Both the position numbers and the translations under genes were made by a program. The notes beneath the pieces were generated by a model. That model was not told where the DNA came from, made no database searches, and saw only the letters and a list, made by a program, of their open reading frames with translations. Positions 1-5,586 of a stretch of 5,649 bases of DNA are shown here, piece by piece. Positions within the stretch are counted from its first letter, which is position 1; every line of letters begins with the position of its first letter. Origin of the DNA: Chitinophagaceae bacterium (lineage in GTDB: Bacteria > Bacteroidota > Bacteroidia > Chitinophagales > Chitinophagaceae); contig JAEUVL010000996.1 of assembly GCA_016786965.1 (NCBI GenBank), positions 1-5,649 on the forward strand, in the 5' to 3' direction.

Positions 1-390
1 TACGTCCTGAACAGTTCCGTTTGATTTTATGATCCTGATGCCTGCGCCATCATTAGAAGAACCGATGCGAAAGTAAACAGACGAGTAGGAGTTCACAGCA
101 TCCCTGTCGTTTAGTTTGATACGGCGGCGGGTAATTTCATACACGGCGAGTTTGTTAGCATCTTTATCAAATGCAAACTTTGTTTTTTGCGCAATGATAA
201 TTCCGCTTTCTTCTTTCCATTTTTCAGGAATAGTGCTGGTGTTAAAATCAGCATCGCCATCTTCCCACACCGGTTTCATGTTTTTGGCGATAGCTTCCAG
301 TTTGGAGGGAGAGAATGTATCGTCATCGTCCTGTGCTGACGTGGCAACTGTAAAACAAAGGAACAATGAAATAAAAACAAGCTTCTTCAT
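1..390 (-). CDS. Exported DUF3857-type (transglutaminase-superfamily) protein, 5' part only
   Basis: The minus strand is open from an ATG at 390-388 to the left edge, giving 130 residues without a stop; the 3' end lies outside the window. The protein starts with a clear signal peptide: MKK, a hydrophobic core (LVFISLFLCFTVA), then a likely signal peptidase I site at TSAQ|DDDD, so it should be exported to the periplasm or envelope. Residues about 55-130 (EKWKEESGIII, KLAVYEITRRRIKLND, SSVYFRI, IRIIKSNGTVQDV) resemble the opening of DUF3857 domains, which in Bacteroidota usually precede a transglutaminase-like domain; that second domain would lie beyond the edge and cannot be confirmed. The leader is A/T-rich with no Shine-Dalgarno, as is usual in this phylum. 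The start is 23 bp after the stop of the four-helix-bundle gene, and the heptamer repeat array fills that gap. The complete 646-residue transglutaminase-like gene upstream may be a paralogue. The family call is from recognition, not a search. Confidence 0.75.
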   Translation of the reverse strand, partial: MKKLVFISLFLCFTVATSAQDDDDTFSPSKLEAIAKNMKPVWEDGDADFNTSTIPEKWKEESGIIIAQKTKFAFDKDANKLAVYEITRRRIKLNDRDAVNSYSSVYFRIGSSNDGAGIRIIKSNGTVQDV

Positions 391-397
391 TTATAAT

Positions 398-432
398 GTT
401 TAAAGTTTAATGTCTAAGGTTTTAGGTTTTTC
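398..432. repeat. Degenerate heptamer tandem array at the 3' end of the four-helix-bundle gene
   Basis: On the + strand the sequence divides into consecutive 7-mers: GTTTAAA, GTTTAAT, GTCTAAG, GTTTTAG, GTTTTTC. The consensus is close to GTTTAAG. The array spans the gap between the S23-type gene and the downstream DUF3857-type gene and runs into the S23-type coding region, where it encodes the last residues (KNLKP) and the stop codon. Its first 15 bases (398-412) match 822-836, on the other side of the gene, at 13 of 15 positions. The repeat is read directly from the sequence; its role as a cassette boundary is inference. Confidence 0.65.
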
Positions 433-812
433 CTGCTGCCACTTATATTTGTTTTGAGCAAATATTCAATGAATTTCTGAAGTAGCCCACTAATCTTGAT
501 TACAAGGTTAAATAAAGTATCAAATTCATCCTGCTTAATATAGCCTCTGTTCAAAGCCCTGTAAAGCTGTGATCTTAATTCTCCTGCAGACCCTTTGGCA
601 TATCCCAGGAACAACATAAACTCACCCTTGGTTCCTCTTTCAAATCCTTCAGCAATGTTGTCCATGATCGAGCCGGATGAACCTTCCAACTGATCTATCA
701 GGCGATAATTTCTTTTGAATCTTCCTTCATCAATGTGCTTTCCAATAATGGAGCAAAGTTCTTTTGCCATTTTCCAGGATTCAATATCCTCAAACCGTTT
801 GATCGTAGCCAT
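414..812 (-). CDS. Four-helix-bundle protein, S23 / 23S rRNA intervening-sequence family
   Basis: A 132-residue protein, the usual length for the S23-type four-helix-bundle family (PF05635/TIGR02436), first known from open reading frames inside bacterial 23S rRNA intervening sequences and related to the Avd accessory protein of diversity-generating retroelements. The family signature is plain: an N-terminal helix with FEDIESWKMAKEL (7-19), the core SIMDNIAEGFERG (48-60), then EFMLFLGYAKGSAGELRSQLYRA (64-86) and GYI (90-92), followed by a long amphipathic last helix. No signal peptide or membrane segment is seen, so it should be cytoplasmic. The start ATG at 812-810 is well supported because family homology begins within ten residues; no Shine-Dalgarno is present. 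The tail KNLKP is encoded by the heptamer array. The gene is not in an rRNA but between two exported-protein genes on the same strand. The family's molecular role is unsettled; protein-protein or nucleic-acid binding are the usual suggestions. Confidence 0.88.
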   Translation of the reverse strand: MATIKRFEDIESWKMAKELCSIIGKHIDEGRFKRNYRLIDQLEGSSGSIMDNIAEGFERGTKGEFMLFLGYAKGSAGELRSQLYRALNRGYIKQDEFDTLFNLVIKISGLLQKFIEYLLKTNISGSRKNLKP

Positions 813-821
813 AGGAGTACA

Positions 822-836
822 GTTTATCGTTTAATG
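822..836. repeat. Heptamer repeat copy upstream of the four-helix-bundle gene
   Basis: GTTTATCGTTTAATG, two heptamer-like units (GTTTATC, GTTTAAT), lies 9 bp outside the start codon of the S23-type gene. It aligns without gaps to 398-412 (GTTTAAAGTTTAATG) with two mismatches in the same orientation. The gene is therefore bracketed by imperfect direct repeats 424 bp apart. The match is short and AT-rich, so chance cannot be excluded from this window alone. Confidence 0.5.
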
Positions 837-907
837 ATTGGTGGGCGTTAATGCCTGCCATTAGCTTGTTACATAAGAAGTGTTTATGTATAAGCGATAA
901 CTCAATG

Positions 908-997
908 TTAAACCTGCTACCGTACTTTCTCTATCTTTCACTCTTCCGGGAAGTAATAAAGCTCCGGTGTTCAGCAACTTTATACCTTAAACCTGCT
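908..997. repeat. 11-bp exact direct repeat in the gap between transglutaminase and S23-type genes
   Basis: TTAAACCTGCT occurs at 908-918 and again at 987-997, 79 bp apart, inside the 195-bp non-coding gap (813-1007). The gap also holds a small AT-rich hairpin (TACATAA at 870-876 with TTATGTA at 884-890), which has no T-tract on either strand and so is not a convincing terminator. Nothing else in the gap is recognisable. No function is claimed for the repeat. Confidence 0.35.
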
Positions 998-1007
998 CTT
1001 ATAATTC

Positions 1008-2948
1008 TCAAGGTTTCTTAATCAAAATCAAGTTACTATTAAAATCTTTCAACTTCCTGGTAAATGCCTTCCAGTTCTCAAAATCAGCTTTACGGATACG
1101 GCCCGTATTGAAGGCGAGTATCTTTTTAAATATTACTTTATTGTCTTTGTTGGAGTACGATCCTGTTACCTCGTAGTCATCTGTTTTTTCGGTAATGCTG
1201 GCAGGCAGTGATATTACTTTGTAACCGGCAGGCAGTATCAGCTCCGTTTCATCCTGTGCCACATAGCTGGAATGCAGGGCATAATCCTGCTGGCGGTCCT
1301 TATCGGGGTTTAGGCCACGAAGGTCTTCCGGATAAAAGTCTATACCCAGGTAAATTTCTTTGTCTTCTGTGATCACATAGTTACTCAGATCAATATCACC
1401 TTCCACTACTACGGGAATCTCCCGGTTATTAAGGTCAGATGTTTTTACATTTGATACCACGAGGTTCTTATTACCAAACTCGAGGAAGCGCTGGATGAGT
1501 TTTTTCTTATCATCATTTGGCAGATCATGGTAAAACTGGTGAAAATTGGTACGTTGTTCTCCTGTAAGGGTGGCCTTGACATGCCCTTTCAGTACATTAT
1601 CCTTTAATTGGAAAGTGGTTTGTGTAAGGATCTTATTCTTTTCTTTATCCTGCACAGGTACTTTTTTTACTTCATATTTATCGCCTTTGCCGATGAGTAC
1701 TTCTTTGCCCTGTATGCGCCATGCGTATTCACCAAAGGGTACATATTTTTCTGTTCCATCGAGGTAGTATTCTTTTCCGCCCAGCACTACGGTGCTGATG
1801 CAATGGTTGTCCACCGCAAGAGATGGCAGGGTGTAATCATAGGGAATATGACGTGTTCCGATCCATGTCATATAAGCTTCTAATCCGGCAATTTTCAGCA
1901 TTTCTGTCATAAGGTTTGCCATGCCTTTACAATCGCCATATTTGGCTTTGTATACTTCCTGCGCTGTGGCGGGGATAAAGCCAGCAAGCCCGTCTTCAAA
2001 AGCGATATAACGGATGTTATCCTGCACCCAGTAGAAGATGGATTTTACTTTATCAATATCAGTGTTTTTCCCTTTGGTCAGTTCGGTTACTTTGCTTTTT
2101 AATTCATCGGGTTTATTTACACATTTTTTATAGAGGTAATTGTACCAGTTGTACAGATCACCCACATCGCCAAAGCCTTTTTCTGTTTTGCCATCATAGG
2201 TGAATGACTTTACCACTACCACCACATGGGGGTATTGATATGCTGCACCGATGCCCCTGGGTTCATTTTTCATAGCCAGCAGGTTTTGCAACTTAAAGGA
2301 ATAAATCGTGGCGCCCTTTTCCTGGGTCTTTTGTTTTACTACTTTATAACCTTCAAAGTTGAATTCCCGTATATCCACCTGCAGCCAATCCGGCACTTTA
2401 AAGCGAATGATCTTTTCTTTGGCGGGGAACCAGCTATGAAAATATACAGCCGTTAAGTATTTGCTGTCCAGGTATTTTTTCTCTGTTTCCACCCGTGTTA
2501 CATCACCGTATCCTGTAAAGCCTATGTTGAAATATTTTACCCGGCTATCATCTGAAAATATTTCACTGGAGCTGGCGGAGCGGTCAATGGCATACCCTAC
2601 GTTATAATTTTTCTTTGTGCCAAACATGCCTTTCACTTTCTCCAGTTGTTTGAAGGAGGTGATCCTGGTAAACGAATTATAAAAATCAAAATACTGTATA
2701 CTGGCCCTTTCCCTCAGTGCGAGAAAGGTGATGCCGGTATTGCGTAGGGCCGTTACCACGGGAAGCTTGTCCTCGCTTTTCCCTTTGTCGAAATTGAATT
2801 CTTCTTCCACGATGGTAGCCGCCACCCGGTCGTCAGGAAAAACCTTCTTCAGGCGATTGGCTTCAAATATATCATCATCGGCCTGGGCCAGCAGCATGGA
2901 TGGAAGGAGGAGGATGATGGCCAGGAAGAGTTTTTGGGACTTATTCAT
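1008..2948 (-). CDS. Exported transglutaminase-like protein with DUF3857-type architecture
   Basis: A 646-residue protein starting at ATG 2948-2946. This start is preferred over an in-frame ATG 25 codons upstream (3023) because it begins directly with a signal peptide: MNKSQK, a hydrophobic core, then a signal peptidase I site near LLAQ|ADDD. The N-terminal half (about 25-270) is beta-rich and fits DUF3857. The central part (about 298-400) is a transglutaminase/protease-like fold: KVKSIFYWVQDNIRYIAF, then YGDCKGMANLMTEML with the presumed nucleophile Cys340, VDNHCIS with His382, and YYLDGTEKY with Asp397, an apparently intact Cys-His-Asp triad. The C-terminal region (about 430-646) is a further beta-rich domain as in DUF3858-type proteins. 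Such proteins are common in Bacteroidota; their substrates are not established, and cysteine peptidase or amidase activity in the envelope is the reasonable guess. It is the first gene of a leftward cluster, followed after 195 bp by the S23-type gene and then a probable second DUF3857-type gene. Confidence 0.88.
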   Translation of the reverse strand: MNKSQKLFLAIILLLPSMLLAQADDDIFEANRLKKVFPDDRVAATIVEEEFNFDKGKSEDKLPVVTALRNTGITFLALRERASIQYFDFYNSFTRITSFKQLEKVKGMFGTKKNYNVGYAIDRSASSSEIFSDDSRVKYFNIGFTGYGDVTRVETEKKYLDSKYLTAVYFHSWFPAKEKIIRFKVPDWLQVDIREFNFEGYKVVKQKTQEKGATIYSFKLQNLLAMKNEPRGIGAAYQYPHVVVVVKSFTYDGKTEKGFGDVGDLYNWYNYLYKKCVNKPDELKSKVTELTKGKNTDIDKVKSIFYWVQDNIRYIAFEDGLAGFIPATAQEVYKAKYGDCKGMANLMTEMLKIAGLEAYMTWIGTRHIPYDYTLPSLAVDNHCISTVVLGGKEYYLDGTEKYVPFGEYAWRIQGKEVLIGKGDKYEVKKVPVQDKEKNKILTQTTFQLKDNVLKGHVKATLTGEQRTNFHQFYHDLPNDDKKKLIQRFLEFGNKNLVVSNVKTSDLNNREIPVVVEGDIDLSNYVITEDKEIYLGIDFYPEDLRGLNPDKDRQQDYALHSSYVAQDETELILPAGYKVISLPASITEKTDDYEVTGSYSNKDNKVIFKKILAFNTGRIRKADFENWKAFTRKLKDFNSNLILIKKP

Positions 2949-3127
2949 AGAAATAATTATTACACCAATATAAAAATAGTTACTGATATTCCGTTGCGGT
3001 TCCCGCCCTTTTCCGAAATTCATAATTCGGGCTTTGGCGAGAGAGGCTAGTCAGTACGGGTAATGATGAAAATCAGTGCATCAACCAAACATAACTTGTT
3101 ATAAATTCGCAGAATAACTTAAACGCA
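2949..3127. promoter_or_regulatory. Divergent promoter region between the transglutaminase-like gene and korA
   Basis: These 179 bp separate two outward-facing start codons and must hold both promoters unless transcription enters from further away. On the minus strand TATTTTTA (2978-2971) resembles the Bacteroidota -7 box TAnnTTTG and sits 22 bp ahead of the ATG. On the plus strand TAAATTCG (3102-3109), also one base off, sits 18 bp ahead of the korA ATG. Neither has a clear TTG box at the expected upstream spacing, so both assignments are weak. Neither gene has a Shine-Dalgarno sequence. The imperfect palindrome at 3013-3030 lies near the middle. Confidence 0.4.
3013..3030. promoter_or_regulatory. 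Imperfect palindrome, possible operator
   Basis: CCGAA (3013-3017) and TTCGG (3026-3030) are perfect inverted repeats around an 8-bp AT-rich centre, an 18-bp element about midway between the two divergent genes. Its size and placement suit a dimeric regulator, but only ten bases are in the paired arms and no regulator gene is in the window. It also covers the alternative upstream ATG (3023-3021) of the transglutaminase-like gene, which supports that codon being non-coding. Confidence 0.25.
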
Positions 3128-4984
3128 ATGGCAAGAAAACAGGAAGTATTACAAGATGTGGTAATCAAATTTGCAGGCGATAGCGGAGATGGTATGCAAC
3201 TCACCGGCAGCCAGTTTACCAATAACACAGCTTTACTCGGTATAGACCTCGCTACCTTCCCGGATTTCCCGGCAGAGATCAGGGCCCCAATAGGAACCCT
3301 TCCTGGCGTGAGCGGCTACCAATTGCGTTTTTCCAGCGACCGGATTTTTACCCCCGGCGATGCCTGCGATGTGCTGGTGGCGATGAATGCGGCAGCACTG
3401 AAAGTAAACCTGACGGCCCTGAAAAAGGGGGGTAAGATAATTGTGAACACGGATGGCTTTGATGCCAAGAACCTGCGCCTGGCCAATTATCCGGAAGGAG
3501 AGAATCCATTGGAGAATGGCAGTCTTGGCAATTACGAAGTGATAAAAATGGATGTGACCAAAATGACCCGTGAGGCATTGAAGGACATTACCATGGGGAT
3601 GAAAGAGAAGGACAGGGCCAAGAACATGTTTGTGCTGGGCTTTCTTTACTGGATGTATAACCGTGATATGGAAAACACCATTGGCTTTATCCGGGAGAAA
3701 TTCGGGAAGAAGCCTGATATCATGGAAAGTAATATCAAGGTATTGCAGGCGGGCTATAATTACGGGGATACTACTGAAACATTTACCACTACTTATTCTG
3801 TTCAGAAAGCAAAAATGGAGCCGGGTTCGTATCGTTCCATCATGGGCAACCAGGCAGTGGCGTATGGATTAATAGCTGCTTCGCAGAAAAGTGGTTTGCC
3901 TTTATTCCTGGGTTCTTACCCTATCACTCCCGCATCAGACATTTTACATGACCTGAGCAAGTACAAAAACTTTGGTGTTCGTACTTTCCAGGCAGAAGAT
4001 GAAATAGCGGCTATCACTTCAGCCATTGGTGCTGCTTATGGTGGTTCGCTGGGTGTAACTACTTCCAGCGGTCCGGGTATTGCGCTAAAGGGTGAAGCGA
4101 TGGGCCTGGCTGTGATGCTGGAGATCCCTTTAATAATAATAAATATTCAGCGGGGCGGACCTTCTACCGGACTGCCAACTAAAACGGAACAGAGCGACTT
4201 GATGCAGGCGTACTACGGCAGGAACGGCGAATGCCCTATGCCCATCATTTCGGCCAGCACACCGGGTGATTGCTTTGATGCAGTATATGAAGCGGTAAGG
4301 GTATCTGTACAGCACATGACCCCCGTTATCTTTTTAAGTGATGGTTATATCGCCAATGGAGCTGAACCATGGAAGTATCCACAGTCGGCCGACCTGGCAC
4401 CAATTCCTGTAAAATTCAAGACCGAATTAGGGCATGGCGAAGATAAATTTCAGCCATACCTGCGGGATGAAAAACTGGCCAGGCCCTGGGCTGTGCCAGG
4501 CACACCGGGATTAGAGCATCGAATTGGCGGATTGGAGAAGCAGAACATTACCGGCAATGTGAACTATGAACCGGAGAACCACCAACTGATGGTGAAGATC
4601 CGCCAGGAAAAAGTAGATAAGATAGCGGACTATATACCCGAGCAAAAATTGGACAGTGGCGCTGAAAAGGGAAAAATATTAGTACTCGGTTGGGGCTCCA
4701 CTTATGGTGCTATCAAATCTGCAGTAGCGGAATTGCAGGCCAAAGGCCATGCGGTAAGCCATGCGCACCTTCGTTACATCCGTCCTTTTCCCAAAAACCT
4801 GGGTGACATACTCAAAAACTTTGACACGGTACTGATTCCTGAGATCAACAACGGACAATTAATCAAGATCATCCGCGACGTTTATTTTGTTGATGCCAAA
4901 GGCTACAATAAGATCATGGGTGTACCCATCACCAAAACAGAACTGGTGATGAAGGTGGAAGAGATGCTGGGCCGGGCGAACTGA
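3128..4984 (+). CDS. korA: 2-oxoglutarate (2-oxoacid):ferredoxin oxidoreductase, alpha subunit (gamma-alpha fusion)
   Basis: A 618-residue cytoplasmic subunit of the enzyme that oxidatively decarboxylates a 2-oxoacid, most likely 2-oxoglutarate to succinyl-CoA, while reducing ferredoxin. Residues about 11-200 are the gamma (catalytic-domain-like) part, with the opening FAGDSGDGMQLTGSQF (15-30) and FPDFPAEIRAPIG (44-56). Residues about 235-415 are the thiamine-diphosphate-associated PFOR domain I, with YPITPAS (264-270; Thr267 matches the PFOR threonine that contacts the substrate carboxylate), FQAEDEIAA (287-295) and GGPSTGLPTKTEQSDL (343-358). GLEHRIGG (461-468) is also typical of KorA. Residues about 515-600 are the PFOR domain II, beginning GKILVLGWGSTYGAIK. 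No cysteine cluster is present, as expected, because the beta subunit carries the [4Fe-4S] centre and thiamine diphosphate site. Length and domain order match the usual fused form. The start directly precedes the family's N-terminus. A strong terminator follows within 25 bp, and no korB is in the window. Substrate specificity among 2-oxoacids cannot be settled from this subunit alone. Confidence 0.95.
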   Translation: MARKQEVLQDVVIKFAGDSGDGMQLTGSQFTNNTALLGIDLATFPDFPAEIRAPIGTLPGVSGYQLRFSSDRIFTPGDACDVLVAMNAAALKVNLTALKKGGKIIVNTDGFDAKNLRLANYPEGENPLENGSLGNYEVIKMDVTKMTREALKDITMGMKEKDRAKNMFVLGFLYWMYNRDMENTIGFIREKFGKKPDIMESNIKVLQAGYNYGDTTETFTTTYSVQKAKMEPGSYRSIMGNQAVAYGLIAASQKSGLPLFLGSYPITPASDILHDLSKYKNFGVRTFQAEDEIAAITSAIGAAYGGSLGVTTSSGPGIALKGEAMGLAVMLEIPLIIINIQRGGPSTGLPTKTEQSDLMQAYYGRNGECPMPIISASTPGDCFDAVYEAVRVSVQHMTPVIFLSDGYIANGAEPWKYPQSADLAPIPVKFKTELGHGEDKFQPYLRDEKLARPWAVPGTPGLEHRIGGLEKQNITGNVNYEPENHQLMVKIRQEKVDKIADYIPEQKLDSGAEKGKILVLGWGSTYGAIKSAVAELQAKGHAVSHAHLRYIRPFPKNLGDILKNFDTVLIPEINNGQLIKIIRDVYFVDAKGYNKIMGVPITKTELVMKVEEMLGRAN

Positions 4985-5005
4985 GCAGATAATAATATTA
5001 TCATC

Positions 5006-5034
5006 ATCCACCAGTAACCGCTGGTGGATTTTTT
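5006..5034 (+). terminator. Intrinsic terminator of korA
   Basis: A perfect 9-bp stem, ATCCACCAG (5006-5014) with CTGGTGGAT (5021-5029), closes a 6-base loop and is followed at once by a T-run (5029-5034). It lies 21 bp after the korA stop codon. It indicates that korA transcripts end here and are not routinely continued into the RidA-like gene. Confidence 0.9.
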
Positions 5035-5035
5035 G

Positions 5036-5066
5036 TTGGCTTTCGCAAGAGTGATAGTTACTTTCA
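5036..5066 (+). promoter_or_regulatory. Possible promoter of the RidA-like gene
   Basis: TTG at 5036-5038 and TACTTTCA at 5059-5066 are spaced by 20 bp, near the Bacteroidota -33/-7 arrangement (TTG, about 19-21 bp, TAnnTTTG). The -7 box matches only four of six defined bases. The position fits: it is just after the korA terminator and about 16 bp ahead of the ATG at 5083. The leader (AAAAATTAATCATC) is A-rich with no Shine-Dalgarno. Confidence 0.35.
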
Positions 5067-5082
5067 GTAAAAATTAATCATC

Positions 5083-5526
5083 ATGCGAAAGTTATTAATG
5101 CTGATCCTCCTATTCCAGGCGGCATTCCTGCTTACCATACAGGCACAGGATAAAACGATCCAAAAAGAAAAATGGCATTGGGGCGAGGCACTGAAGCAGG
5201 ACACCAGCGCCGGCTATGTGCAGGTGGTAAAAGTGGATAATGTATTATATATCTCCGGGGCTGTGGCAAGAGATGTAACACCGGAAGGCATCACCCGTGT
5301 GTACCAGGCTTTGGAGAGATCCCTGAAAAGCTTCGGGGCTACTTTTCAGAATGTGGTAAAAGAAAACCTCTACACCACTGATATGGAAGCCATGAAAAAG
5401 TATAACGATGCCCGTAAAGTTTTTTATAAAGGAGATTTTCCGGCTGCTACCTGGGTGCAGGTTGCAAGGTTGTATATGCATGATGCAAGACTGGAAGTAG
5501 AACTCATTGCACATTTACCCAAATAA
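5083..5526 (+). CDS. Exported RidA/YjgF-family protein lacking the RidA arginine
   Basis: A 147-residue protein made of a signal peptide (MRKLLMLILLFQAAFLLTIQAQ, cleavage near residue 22) and one RidA/YjgF/UK114 domain of about 115 residues. Family landmarks are visible: Tyr45 in AGYVQ matches Tyr17 of Escherichia coli RidA, then VLYISGAV (54-61), a helix ITRVYQALERSLKSFGAT (70-87), VVKENLYTTDM (91-101) and the C-terminal LEVELIAHLPK (137-147), where Glu138 matches RidA Glu120. The motif that is PARS in RidA reads PAAT here (120-123), so Ala122 replaces Arg105, the residue that holds the substrate carboxylate in 2-aminoacrylate/imine deamination. Deaminase activity on such substrates is therefore not expected; RidA-like proteins without this arginine have other or unknown roles. 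No lipobox cysteine is present, so the mature protein is probably soluble in the periplasm. The start is fixed by the signal peptide. It appears to be a single-gene unit behind the korA terminator. Confidence 0.88.
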   Translation: MRKLLMLILLFQAAFLLTIQAQDKTIQKEKWHWGEALKQDTSAGYVQVVKVDNVLYISGAVARDVTPEGITRVYQALERSLKSFGATFQNVVKENLYTTDMEAMKKYNDARKVFYKGDFPAATWVQVARLYMHDARLEVELIAHLPK

Positions 5527-5555
5527 AAAACCACCCTGTAATAAACAGGGTGGTT
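5521..5555 (-). terminator. Strong hairpin terminator, T-tract on the minus strand
   Basis: An 11-bp perfect stem, AACCACCCTGT (5529-5539) with ACAGGGTGGTT (5545-5555), encloses AATAA. Read on the minus strand the hairpin runs into TTTTTTATTT, a proper T-tract; read on the plus strand it is followed by GAAGCC. It is therefore best assigned to the leftward partial gene at the right edge. As a strong stem 2 bp after the RidA-like stop codon it could also protect or partly terminate that transcript, serving both convergent genes. Confidence 0.85.
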
Positions 5556-5586
5556 GAAGCCTGGCTGAAAAACCGGGCGGTTAATA

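Noticed and set aside
116..403. Plus-strand open frame of 95 codons
   Set aside because: It is antisense to the DUF3857-type partial gene, which has a proper signal peptide and family-like sequence; the plus-strand translation resembles nothing coherent.
414..812. Diversity-generating retroelement around the Avd-like four-helix-bundle gene
   Set aside because: No reverse transcriptase, template repeat or variable-repeat target is present in the window; family resemblance alone is not enough.
870..890. Hairpin TACATAA/TTATGTA as a terminator of the transglutaminase-like gene
   Set aside because: The stem is short and AT-only in strength, and no T-tract follows on either strand.
1546..2973. 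Several plus-strand open frames of 73-91 codons
   Set aside because: All lie opposite the transglutaminase-like gene, whose catalytic motifs fix the coding strand; their translations show no family features.
2949..3023. 25-codon upstream extension of the transglutaminase-like gene
   Set aside because: It would put a charged, non-signal-like stretch ahead of a clear signal peptide, and it overlaps the divergent promoter region and the palindrome.
3348..4315. Minus- and plus-frame open stretches inside korA
   Set aside because: They are shadows of a gene whose entire length matches KorA domain order.
5245..5514. Minus-strand open frame of 89 codons opposite the RidA-like gene
   Set aside because: The plus-strand product has a signal peptide and the full RidA domain; the antisense frame has no support.
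5559..5582. Weak hairpins around GCCTGG/CCGGGC and AACC/GGTT as a plus-strand terminator of the RidA-like gene
   Set aside because: One contains a wobble pair and the other has a 4-bp stem, and neither is followed by a T-run on the plus strand; the 5529-5555 hairpin is far stronger.
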